Positions 1 through 5,533 of a stretch of DNA of 5,533 bases are shown piece after piece. The translations under genes and the position numbers were made by a program. This DNA is from an uncultured Prevotellaceae bacterium (GTDB lineage Bacteria > Bacteroidota > Bacteroidia > Bacteroidales > Bacteroidaceae). A model generated the notes under the pieces. That model worked only from the letters and a program-made list of their open reading frames with translations, had not been told where the DNA came from and did no database searches. The stretch's first letter is position 1; each line of letters begins with the position of its first letter. The stretch spans positions 1-5,533 of the forward strand of contig CATXZX010000158.1 in NCBI GenBank assembly GCA_958404085.1, read 5' to 3'.

Positions 1-1116
1 CCCACGGACTTCGACGCACGCGAATGGGCCCGTACCCTGCGGCATGCAGGCTTCCGCTACGTCAAGATTACCACCAAACACCACGAAGGATTCTGCCTGT
101 GGCCCAGCCGGACCACCCGCTACACCGTGGCCCGCACACCTTATAAAAAAGACATCCTGGGCGAACTGGTGGAAGCCCTGAACGCCGAAGGCCTGGACGT
201 ACACTTCTACTTCTCCATCATGGACTGGAGCAACCCCGACTACCGCACATCGCTCAAGACGCGCGACGACAGCACGGCCTTCGCCCGCTTCAAGAAATTC
301 ACCGAAGAGCAGCTCCACGAACTGGCCGTGCGCTATCCCTCGGTACGCGACTTCTGGTTCGACGGTACATGGGATGCGTCCATCAAGGGCGACGGCGCAT
401 GGACACTGCGCCTCGAACAGTTGCTCAAGGAATGGGTGCCGGGCGTGACCGTCAACAGCCGCCTGCGTGCCGACGAACGCGGCAGCCGCCACTTCGACAG
501 CAACGGAATGCTCATGGGCGACTACGAATCGGGCTACGAACGCCGCCTGCCCGACCCGGTGAAGGACCTGAAAGTCACGAAATGGGACTGGGAAGCCTGC
601 ATGACGCTGCCCGAGAACCAATGGGGTTACCACAAAGACTGGTCGCTGAGCTATGTCAAGACACCGGCCGAGGTGCTTCAGCGCATCGTACACGCCGTGT
701 CGATGGGCGGTAACATGGTCGTCAACTTCGGCCCCGACGGAAAAGGCAACTTCCGTCCCGAGGAATACACCACGGCCGAGTGGCTGGGACGCTGGATGCA
801 GACGAACGGCGAGGCCGTATACGGATGCGACTATGCCGGTTGGCCGAAAGCCGACTGGGGCTACTACACACGCCGCGCCGACACCGTATACATGGTTGTG
901 TTCAACCAGCCGCTGACCGGAATGCTCACCGTCAAGACGCCGGCCGGCACACGCATCAAGGCCGCCTGTCTGGTGGACGGCTCGCCGCTCCGCGTAACGG
1001 AAACCACAAGCAACGAATACAACATACAGGCCGCCTATGCCGGCGAACCCTACGTCATCCGCCTCACGACCGAGGGCGGAAAGAGCAAAGGCGAGTACCG
1101 CGAGGCCCTCACCTGA
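1..1116 (+). CDS. GH29 alpha-L-fucosidase, 5'-truncated by the window
   Basis: Retaining exo-hydrolase expected to release terminal alpha-L-fucose from oligosaccharides, probably in the periplasm. The reading frame is open from base 1, and 371 residues are visible before TGA. Roughly 90-100 N-terminal residues, with any signal peptide, lie outside the window. Numbering visible residues from base 1, the opening FDAREWART...AGFRYVKITTKHHEGFCLW is the classic GH29 barrel segment. His27 and His28 are the fucose-contacting pair. Asp121 (bases 361-363, in FWFDGTWD) matches the family nucleophile, and its spacing from the His pair fits. NSR at 152-154 resembles another conserved sugar-site strand. 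Glu180 (bases 538-540, in GYERRLP) is the best acid/base candidate, but this residue is poorly conserved across GH29, so the assignment is tentative. WDWEACMTL and MVVNFGPDG are further family blocks, and residues ~289-365 form the C-terminal beta-sandwich. The WEACMTL and NFGPDG motifs suggest the broad-specificity GH29-A type. A terminator follows directly. Confidence 0.93.
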   Translation, partial: PTDFDAREWARTLRHAGFRYVKITTKHHEGFCLWPSRTTRYTVARTPYKKDILGELVEALNAEGLDVHFYFSIMDWSNPDYRTSLKTRDDSTAFARFKKFTEEQLHELAVRYPSVRDFWFDGTWDASIKGDGAWTLRLEQLLKEWVPGVTVNSRLRADERGSRHFDSNGMLMGDYESGYERRLPDPVKDLKVTKWDWEACMTLPENQWGYHKDWSLSYVKTPAEVLQRIVHAVSMGGNMVVNFGPDGKGNFRPEEYTTAEWLGRWMQTNGEAVYGCDYAGWPKADWGYYTRRADTVYMVVFNQPLTGMLTVKTPAGTRIKAACLVDGSPLRVTETTSNEYNIQAAYAGEPYVIRLTTEGGKSKGEYREALT

Positions 1117-1130
1117 CACACTTGTTACGG

Positions 1131-1170
1131 AAAATCCCGCACCCCGATCGGAAAAAGGTGCGGGATTTTT
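1131..1170 (+). terminator. Rho-independent terminator after the fucosidase
   Basis: A perfect 13-bp inverted repeat pairs 1131-1143 (AAAATCCCGCACC) with 1157-1169 (GGTGCGGGATTTT). The loop is 13 bases and a T-run ends at 1170. It begins 14 bases after the fucosidase stop codon. The loop holds the small palindrome CCGATCGG (1144-1151). Because the left arm starts with AAAA, weak activity on the opposite strand is possible. It separates the fucosidase transcript from the GH105/GH2 genes. Confidence 0.93.
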
Positions 1171-1284
1171 CAAAATACGGGCCCGCCATTTCCAAAAAAC
1201 GCCGCGCCACGCCAAAACGGAAGGCCCGGATTTCCCGAAAAGACGAATATCCGGCGCACACACCCGACTATTCATCTTTTTATG
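1171..1284. other. Intergenic spacer with no recognised gene
   Basis: This stretch between the terminator and the repeat/promoter element has no convincing coding frame of its own and no RNA gene that I recognise. It contains the short palindrome CGGGCCCG (1178-1185) and becomes AT-rich near 1270-1283, just upstream of the first TATCTTTG box. No clear TTTG-type -33 element is present at the expected distance upstream of that box. Confidence 0.5.
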
Positions 1285-1292
1285 TATCTTTG
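1285..1292 (+). promoter_or_regulatory. Candidate Bacteroidota -7 box (upstream copy)
   Basis: TATCTTTG matches the Bacteroidota sigma-70-type -7 consensus TAnnTTTG. It lies 110 bases before the GH105 start. No TTTG-like -33 element is visible at the usual distance upstream. It may be a secondary start point for the GH105/GH2 operon, or a by-product of the repeat structure it bounds. Confidence 0.45.
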
Positions 1293-1348
1293 CAGAAGAT
1301 AAGCTACGCCTCAGCAAAAAGAGCAAGTCTATTGCGTTCGGTTTGCAT

Positions 1349-1356
1349 TATCTTTG
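1349..1356 (+). promoter_or_regulatory. Candidate -7 box for the GH105-GH105-GH2 operon
   Basis: TATCTTTG matches the Bacteroidota -7 consensus TAnnTTTG exactly. Transcription starting a few bases downstream (around 1361-1365) would give a leader of roughly 40 bases before the ATG at 1402. The nearest upstream TTG (1332-1334) is closer than the usual -33 position, so that half of the promoter is weak. It is the better placed of the two boxes and the only strong promoter signal seen for the three downstream genes. Confidence 0.65.
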
Positions 1357-1401
1357 CACTGGATACAACGAATCACTAACATAACACATTCTATTTCCAC
1401 A

Positions 1402-2520
1402 ATGAAAAAAAGAACCTTGTTGGCCGGGATAGCCCTTTGCTTCGCTGCATGGCTTCCGGCCCAGAAACTTCCGCCCCGCTCCGAAGTGGTGGAAACCCTG
1501 AAAAGCGTGGCCGACTGGCAGATAAAAGATTACGATGCTGGCCACCATGCCGCCGACCCCGACTGGACCAACGGCGCTCTGTTTACCGGCATGTTCGACT
1601 GGGCGCAGCTGGCCGAAAAACTCGACGGCGACCAGACGTACTACAAATGGCTCTACAAGATAGGGGCACGCAACCGCTGGCACCCCGACCGCGCCATGTA
1701 CCACGCCGATGCCTTCTGCGTATGCCAGACGTACATAGACCTGTACATAAAGTACAAGAAGCGCGACATCCTGCTGCCTACCATCGCCCGCATCGAGTTC
1801 GTTCTGAACCATCCTTCGGACGAAGGTTTCGACTACACCCACGGCAAGCCCTCGACCATGGAACGCTGGTCGTGGTGCGACGCACTGTTCATGGCGCCGC
1901 CCGTATACGCCAAACTCTACCGCCTGACCGGCGAAAAACGTTTCATGGACTTTGCCGACCGGGAGTTCCGCGCCACGACGGCCCATCTCTTCGACCCGGC
2001 CGAAAACCTCTTCCACCGCGACCACAACTACATGCCGCCGAAGTTCGAAGCCAACGGCAAGAAAATATTCTGGGGACGCGGCAACGGATGGGTGATAGCC
2101 GGACTGGCCAACATGCTGAAGGAACTGCCCCAGGGCGACGCCTACCGTCCTTTCTATGAGGACCTCTATGTGCGCATAGCCAAGCGCCTGGCCGAAATAC
2201 AAAGCCCCGACGGCTACTGGCATGCCAGCCTGCTCGACCCGCAGTCGTACCCCTCGCCCGAAACCAGCGCGACGGGATTCATTACCTACGGCATCGCTTA
2301 CGGCATCAATGCCGGCCTGCTCGACAAGAACAAATACCTACCCGTCGTAGCCAAAGGCTGGAAAGCCATGCTCGATGCCACCGACCCCGACGGACGCCTG
2401 GGATTCGTTCAACCTGTCGGCGAAGACCCCAAAAAGGTGACACGCGAGATGACCGCCGTCTACGGACCGGGCGCCATGCTCTCGGCCGGATGCGAGATCT
2501 ACAAACTTGCCGGAAAATAA
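1402..2520 (+). CDS. Exported GH105 unsaturated uronyl hydrolase, first paralog
   Basis: Family GH105 (YteR-like, Pfam Glyco_hydro_88) hydrolyses the bond between a non-reducing 4,5-unsaturated uronic acid and the next sugar, acting on lyase products by hydrating the double bond. The protein has 372 residues, normal for the family plus a signal peptide. Residues 1-~20 (MKKRTLLAG...AAWLPA before QKL) form a type I signal peptide with no lipobox, so periplasmic location is likely. KSVADWQI opens the alpha6/alpha6 barrel. Asp103 (in YHADAF) and Asp160 (in WSWCDALFMAPPV) correspond to the two YteR active-site aspartates, Asp160 being the expected catalytic one. WGRGNGW (224-230) and SPETSATGF (285-293) are further conserved blocks. 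ATG 1402 is chosen because it begins the signal peptide; an in-frame TTG at 1354 lies inside the promoter box. Known GH105 targets include unsaturated GalA-Rha from rhamnogalacturonan and unsaturated GlcA from arabinogalactan or ulvan. Which applies here cannot be read from the sequence. Confidence 0.93.
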   Translation: MKKRTLLAGIALCFAAWLPAQKLPPRSEVVETLKSVADWQIKDYDAGHHAADPDWTNGALFTGMFDWAQLAEKLDGDQTYYKWLYKIGARNRWHPDRAMYHADAFCVCQTYIDLYIKYKKRDILLPTIARIEFVLNHPSDEGFDYTHGKPSTMERWSWCDALFMAPPVYAKLYRLTGEKRFMDFADREFRATTAHLFDPAENLFHRDHNYMPPKFEANGKKIFWGRGNGWVIAGLANMLKELPQGDAYRPFYEDLYVRIAKRLAEIQSPDGYWHASLLDPQSYPSPETSATGFITYGIAYGINAGLLDKNKYLPVVAKGWKAMLDATDPDGRLGFVQPVGEDPKKVTREMTAVYGPGAMLSAGCEIYKLAGK

Positions 2521-2532
2521 ATCCCTACCGCG

Positions 2533-3681
2533 ATGAAATATACAAACATAATCCGAAAATTCATCCCCGCTATGTTCCTGCTGGCACTGCCCGCATGGGG
2601 ACAATCGGTCCCTTCGAAAACCGAAGTGCTGGACATCATGAAAAAAGTAGCCGACTGGCAGATCGAACACTTCGAGAAAGAAACGCGCTACGGCGAGTTG
2701 AACTGGGTGAACGGCGCGCTCTACATGGGCATGGCCGACTGGGCCGAACTGGCCTCCCGCACCCTGAAGACCGACCGCTACTACGATTGGCTGAAGAATA
2801 TAGGCGAACGGAACACATGGCACGTGGGCAAACGCACGTATCATGCCGACGACATCGTAGTGGGGCAGGCCTACATCGATCTGGCCCGCCACTACGGCGA
2901 CGCAGGACCGATGAGCTACGTGAAAGGCCGCGCCGACTACGTACTGGCCCACCCCTCGCAGGGAAGTTTCGATCTGAACTACGGAAAACCCAAGACCCTC
3001 GAACGCTGGACCTGGTGCGATGCCCTGTTCATGGCACCTCCGGTCTACGCAAAGCTCTACCGCGAAACAGGCGACCGCAAATACCTGGATTTCATGGACG
3101 ATGAGTTTCATGCCACCTACGACACGCTCTACGACCGGCAGGCACACCTCTTCTTCCGCGATGCCCGCTACTTCAACAAACGGGAAAGCAATGGCGAAAA
3201 AGTGTTCTGGGGACGCGGAAACGGATGGGTCATGGGAGGACTGGCCGAACTGCTGAAAGAATTACCTGCGGGACAATTCAAAAAAGCAGGCCGCAAATTC
3301 AAAAATGCGCGGAGCTTCTACGAAACACTGTTCGCGGAAATGGCCGCAAGTCTGGCAGCCTGTCAAAGCGCCGACGGATACTGGCGTGCCAGTCTGCTCG
3401 ATCCGGCCTCCTATCCCTCGCCCGAAACCAGCGCCACGGGCTTCATCACCTACGCACTGGCCTATGGCATCAACGCCAAACTGCTCGACAAGAAAACCTA
3501 CCTGCCCGTAGTGGAAAAAGGATGGAACGCCCTGACGAAAGCCGTAGAGACCGACGGAAAACTGGGATACGTGCAACCCGTAGGAGCCGACCCGCAACAG
3601 GTTTCGCGCGACAAGACCGCCCCCTACGGCGTGGGGGCCTTCTTGGCCGCCGGGTGCGAAATCTATAAACTGGCACGCTAA
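2533..3681 (+). CDS. Exported GH105 unsaturated uronyl hydrolase, second paralog
   Basis: This 382-residue protein is a tandem paralog of the preceding gene, starting 12 bases after its stop, so the two are almost certainly cotranscribed. Residues 1-~23 (MKYTNIIRKF...LPAWG before QSV) are a signal peptide without a lipobox cysteine. The active-site pair is kept: Asp106 (in YHADDI) and Asp163 (in WTWCDALFMAPPV), with WGRGNGW at 226-232. The catalytic blocks are nearly identical to the first copy. The N-terminal ~110 residues and the segment around 110-135 differ much more, and overall about half the aligned residues match by eye. Asp107 follows the first aspartate, where paralog 1 has Ala. A 7-codon imperfect tandem duplication (residues 248-261) lengthens the loop between LLKELP and SFYETLF by nine residues compared with paralog 1. 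Both copies look functional, so different linkages or uronates are plausible (inference). No Shine-Dalgarno sequence is seen, as usual for Bacteroidota. Confidence 0.93.
   Translation: MKYTNIIRKFIPAMFLLALPAWGQSVPSKTEVLDIMKKVADWQIEHFEKETRYGELNWVNGALYMGMADWAELASRTLKTDRYYDWLKNIGERNTWHVGKRTYHADDIVVGQAYIDLARHYGDAGPMSYVKGRADYVLAHPSQGSFDLNYGKPKTLERWTWCDALFMAPPVYAKLYRETGDRKYLDFMDDEFHATYDTLYDRQAHLFFRDARYFNKRESNGEKVFWGRGNGWVMGGLAELLKELPAGQFKKAGRKFKNARSFYETLFAEMAASLAACQSADGYWRASLLDPASYPSPETSATGFITYALAYGINAKLLDKKTYLPVVEKGWNALTKAVETDGKLGYVQPVGADPQQVSRDKTAPYGVGAFLAAGCEIYKLAR
3274..3315 (+). repeat. In-frame 21-base tandem duplication in the second GH105 gene
   Basis: Two adjacent 21-base units, 3274-3294 and 3295-3315, match at 15 of 21 positions, including a 10-base exact core AATTCAAAAA. 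They encode QFKKAGR followed by KFKNARS (residues 248-261). The first GH105 paralog has only QGDAYRP in this position. The result is a basic, lysine/arginine-rich loop just after WGRGNGW...LLKELP. Confidence 0.75.
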
Positions 3682-3714
3682 AACTTCAAACCGATATTTA
3701 TAAAAATACAACGA
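3682..3714 (+). promoter_or_regulatory. Short A/T-rich leader before the GH2 gene
   Basis: The 33 bases between the GH105 stop and the GH2 start are strongly A/T-rich (ATATTTATAAAAATAC) compared with the GC-rich coding sequence. There is no Shine-Dalgarno sequence, TAnnTTTG box or terminator hairpin, so transcription probably reads through from the GH105 genes. An A-rich, unstructured leader is typical of translation initiation in Bacteroidota. Confidence 0.5.
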
Positions 3715-5533
3715 ATGATGAAAATGAAAACCAACTGGCTCGCTGCCGCGCTTGCCTGCCTTGCCGCCGCCTCTCCGGGCGGGGCCGACGCACGCCGCAC
3801 CGAGTGTCTCGAAACGGGCTGGCAGTTCCTGCGCGGCCCGTTCAACAGCGAGCCGCAAAAAGCTGCGGCCCAGTGGAACGGCAAATGGCAACAGGTGGAA
3901 ATACCCCACACGTGGAACGCCACCGACATGCAGAAGCGCTTCAACAACTTCTATCAGGGCGATGCCTACTACCGTCGCACGCTCGACATTCCGGCCGACG
4001 GTAAGGACAAACGCTACTTCCTGCGCTTCGAGGGCGTAGGTGCGTGTGCCGAAATATACGTCAACAACCGTCTTGTGGGCACACACCGCGGCGCATACTC
4101 GGCCTTCGCAATCGAGATAACGGATGCCGTCAAACACGGAGCCGCCAACGAACTCCTCGTAAAAGCCGATAACAAGGAGCGCCCCGACGTCATTCCCATC
4201 AACCACGTGCTGTTCGGCGTCTACGGAGGCATCTATCATCCGGTATGGCTCATCGAAACGGAAAAAACCAACATTACCGTTACCGACAACGCCTCGCCGG
4301 GTGTTTACATCACCCAGAAAAACGTAAACAGCCGCGGGGCCGACGTGGCCGTGCGCGTGAAACTGGACAACGGCGACCTGCAAAGCGGCAATTTCGTCCT
4401 CTGCAACACCATCTACACGCAGGAGGGCAAACGCGTGGCGACAGACCGGAAGAATATCCGCCTGACTCCGCAGGGACGCCAGGCCTACACGGCGAACTTC
4501 CACCTGAGCAAACCCCACCTGTGGCAGGGACGCGAGGATCCGTACCTGTACAAAGTGGTGACGACCCTCGAACAGGACGGCCGCACCATCGACGAAACGA
4601 CGCAGCCCCTGGGCCTGCGCCACTACGAGATGGTGGCCGGAAAAGGTTTCTTCCTGAACGGTAAAAAATATCCTATGTACGGCGTATGCCGCCACCAGGA
4701 CTGGTGGGGACTGGGAAGCGCGCTGAAAAACGAGCACCACGACTTCGACCTGACCCAAATCATGGAAGTGGGCGCCACCACCGTGCGCTTTGCCCACTAC
4801 CAGCAGTCGGAATACCTTTACTCGCGGTGCGACTCGCTCGGACTGATCATCTGGGCCGAAATTCCGTTTGTCAACCGCGTGTCGGGCTACGAAGCCGAAA
4901 ACGCCAAGAACCAACTGCGCGAACTTATCCGGCAAAATTTCAACCACCCGTCCATCTATGTGTGGGGACTGCACAACGAGGTGTACAGCCCCAACGACTA
5001 TACCTCGCAACTGACGGCCGAACTGAACGACCTGGCCAAGACCGAAGACCCCGACCGCTACACCGTGTCGGTAAGCGGCTACGGCCACATGGAACATCCG
5101 GTGAACCTGAACGCCGACATACAGGCCATGAACCGCTACTTCGGCTGGTATGAAAAGAAAATAGGCGACATAGACGCCTGGGTGGAAGGACTGGAGAAAA
5201 AATATCCCGACCACCTGCTGATTCTCTCGGAATACGGAGCCGACGCCAACACAGCGCACCAAACGGAACTGCTCGGCGAATCGCTCAACTGGGGCCGGCC
5301 GTATTATCCCGAGACGTTCCAGACCAAAGTACACGAGTACCACTGGAGCGTCATAGCCCGCCACCCGTACATCGTGGCCTCGTATCTGTGGAACTCGTTC
5401 GACTTTGCCACACCGATGGCCGACCGCGGAGGCATACCGGCGCGCAACATGAAGGGACTGATGACCTTCGACCGGAAACTGCGCCAGGATTCGTACTACT
5501 GGTACAAAGCGAACTGGAGCAAAGAGCCCGTCC
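3715..5533 (+). CDS. Exported GH2 beta-galactosidase-type enzyme (beta-glucuronidase possible), 3'-truncated
   Basis: Retaining exo-beta-glycosidase; 606 codons are visible and the C-terminus lies beyond the window. Starts at 3715, 3718 and 3724 (ATGATGAAAATG) are all in frame; I chose the first. Residues 1-~26 are a signal peptide. Residues ~30-180 form the sugar-binding jelly-roll (IPHTWNA, YYRRTLDIPA, YGGIYHPVWL), ~183-300 the Ig-like domain, and from ~310 the TIM barrel (YGVCRHQD 322-329, VRFAHYQQSE 357-366). Glu422 (in GLHNEV, bases 4978-4980) is the acid/base. Glu506 (in LSEYGAD, bases 5230-5232) is the nucleophile. WNSFDFA (559-565) lines the site. Overall the barrel motifs resemble Bacteroidota beta-galactosidases. 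However, ARNMKGLMTFDRK contains Asn578-x-Lys580, aligning with the N-x-K motif that binds the carboxylate in beta-glucuronidases. I believe some beta-galactosidases also have NxK here, so specificity stays open. It is probably the third gene of the GH105 operon, possibly followed by more genes. Confidence 0.9.
   Translation, partial: MMKMKTNWLAAALACLAAASPGGADARRTECLETGWQFLRGPFNSEPQKAAAQWNGKWQQVEIPHTWNATDMQKRFNNFYQGDAYYRRTLDIPADGKDKRYFLRFEGVGACAEIYVNNRLVGTHRGAYSAFAIEITDAVKHGAANELLVKADNKERPDVIPINHVLFGVYGGIYHPVWLIETEKTNITVTDNASPGVYITQKNVNSRGADVAVRVKLDNGDLQSGNFVLCNTIYTQEGKRVATDRKNIRLTPQGRQAYTANFHLSKPHLWQGREDPYLYKVVTTLEQDGRTIDETTQPLGLRHYEMVAGKGFFLNGKKYPMYGVCRHQDWWGLGSALKNEHHDFDLTQIMEVGATTVRFAHYQQSEYLYSRCDSLGLIIWAEIPFVNRVSGYEAENAKNQLRELIRQNFNHPSIYVWGLHNEVYSPNDYTSQLTAELNDLAKTEDPDRYTVSVSGYGHMEHPVNLNADIQAMNRYFGWYEKKIGDIDAWVEGLEKKYPDHLLILSEYGADANTAHQTELLGESLNWGRPYYPETFQTKVHEYHWSVIARHPYIVASYLWNSFDFATPMADRGGIPARNMKGLMTFDRKLRQDSYYWYKANWSKEPV

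Larger units (their letters stand above)
1285..1358 (+). repeat. Repeat-like intergenic element bounded by two TATCTTTGCA copies
   Basis: An identical 10-mer, TATCTTTGCA, lies at 1285-1294 and 1349-1358 and brackets 54 bases. The interior is partly self-complementary. AAGATAA (1296-1302) pairs with TTATCTT (1348-1354), and with one bulge per side the match extends to GC pairs at both ends. GCAAA (1314-1318) can pair with TTTGC (1342-1346), and GCAA (1323-1326) with TTGC (1332-1335) around a 5-base loop. From memory, similar intergenic sequences (AAGATA, a CTnCGCCTC-like block, a variable hairpin, then GGTTTGCAnTATCTTTGCA) recur in Bacteroidales genomes. I could not verify this. It may be a dispersed, promoter-carrying, MITE- or REP-like repeat, or simply a duplicated promoter region. 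Confidence 0.5.

Noticed and set aside
127..129. GTG at 127 as the start of the fucosidase
   Set aside because: Conserved GH29 sequence, including the essential KHHEGF histidines, is encoded upstream in the same open frame from base 1, so the true start lies outside the window.
1178..1185. CGGGCCCG palindrome as an operator site
   Set aside because: An 8-base GC palindrome is easily found by chance in GC-rich DNA, is far from the better promoter box and has no second copy nearby.
1354..1356. In-frame TTG at 1354 as the start of the first GH105 gene
   Set aside because: It would add 16 residues in front of an otherwise perfect signal peptide, and it lies inside the TATCTTTG promoter box. ATG 1402 is far more plausible.
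1348..2223. Minus-strand open frame of 291 codons opposite the first GH105 gene (and a similar one at 2338-3147 opposite the second)
   Set aside because: Both are mirror images of the paralogous GH105 coding sequences, which explains why they resemble each other. Neither has an independent start context or recognisable domains.
2521..2532. Possible separate promoter or ribosome-binding site for the second GH105 gene
   Set aside because: The 12-base gap contains neither a TAnnTTTG box nor a Shine-Dalgarno-like sequence, so cotranscription with the first GH105 gene is the simpler reading.
3757..3759. Cys15 of the GH2 protein as a lipoprotein attachment site
   Set aside because: The preceding residues are Ala-Leu-Ala, without the usual Leu/Val/Ile at -3, and the hydrophobic stretch before the cysteine is only about seven residues long. 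A conventional signal peptide cleaved later (near ADA) fits better.
3262..5364. A 700-codon open frame on the minus strand, opposite the GH2 gene and the end of the second GH105 gene
   Set aside because: It lies antisense to two clearly recognisable enzyme genes, and its translation has no family motif that I recognise. Long antisense frames are expected where the coding strand is GC-rich and strongly biased at third codon positions.

Overview
The window looks like a carbohydrate-degradation locus from a member of the Bacteroidota, most likely a GC-rich Bacteroidales of the Alistipes/Rikenellaceae kind. That placement is inferred from three things: TAnnTTTG-type promoter boxes, genes without Shine-Dalgarno sequences and with A-rich leaders, and a set of exported glycoside hydrolases typical of polysaccharide utilisation loci (PULs). 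All four genes lie on the + strand and both outer genes are cut by the window edges. No SusC/SusD pair, sensor-regulator, lyase, tRNA, rRNA, CRISPR array or transposase gene is visible.

Layout. Positions 1-1116 hold the C-terminal part of a GH29 alpha-L-fucosidase, closed by a strong Rho-independent terminator (1131-1170). A 285-base intergenic region follows (1117-1401). It contains a compact repeat-like element (about 1285-1358) that carries two copies of the 10-mer TATCTTTGCA 64 bases apart, each including a Bacteroidota -7 box. The second copy is well placed to drive the next genes. Positions 1402-2520 and 2533-3681 are two tandem, diverged GH105 genes (unsaturated rhamnogalacturonyl/glucuronyl hydrolase type), both with signal peptides and separated by only 12 bases. 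From 3715 to the window end runs the N-terminal part (606 codons) of a GH2 enzyme with both catalytic glutamates, of beta-galactosidase type but carrying an N-x-K motif that is also a beta-glucuronidase signature.

How the genes work together (inference). The fucosidase would remove terminal alpha-L-fucose. The GH105 pair would remove the 4,5-unsaturated uronic acid that a polysaccharide lyase leaves on the non-reducing end of oligosaccharides. The GH2 enzyme would remove a terminal beta-galactose or beta-glucuronate. A fucosylated, galactose-rich plant glycan containing uronic acid, such as an arabinogalactan protein side chain or rhamnogalacturonan I, fits this set best. The two GH105 genes and the GH2 gene look like one operon, transcribed separately from the fucosidase. 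The most noteworthy items are the promoter-bearing intergenic repeat, the paralogous GH105 pair, a 21-base in-frame tandem duplication in the second GH105, and the ambiguous specificity of the GH2 enzyme.
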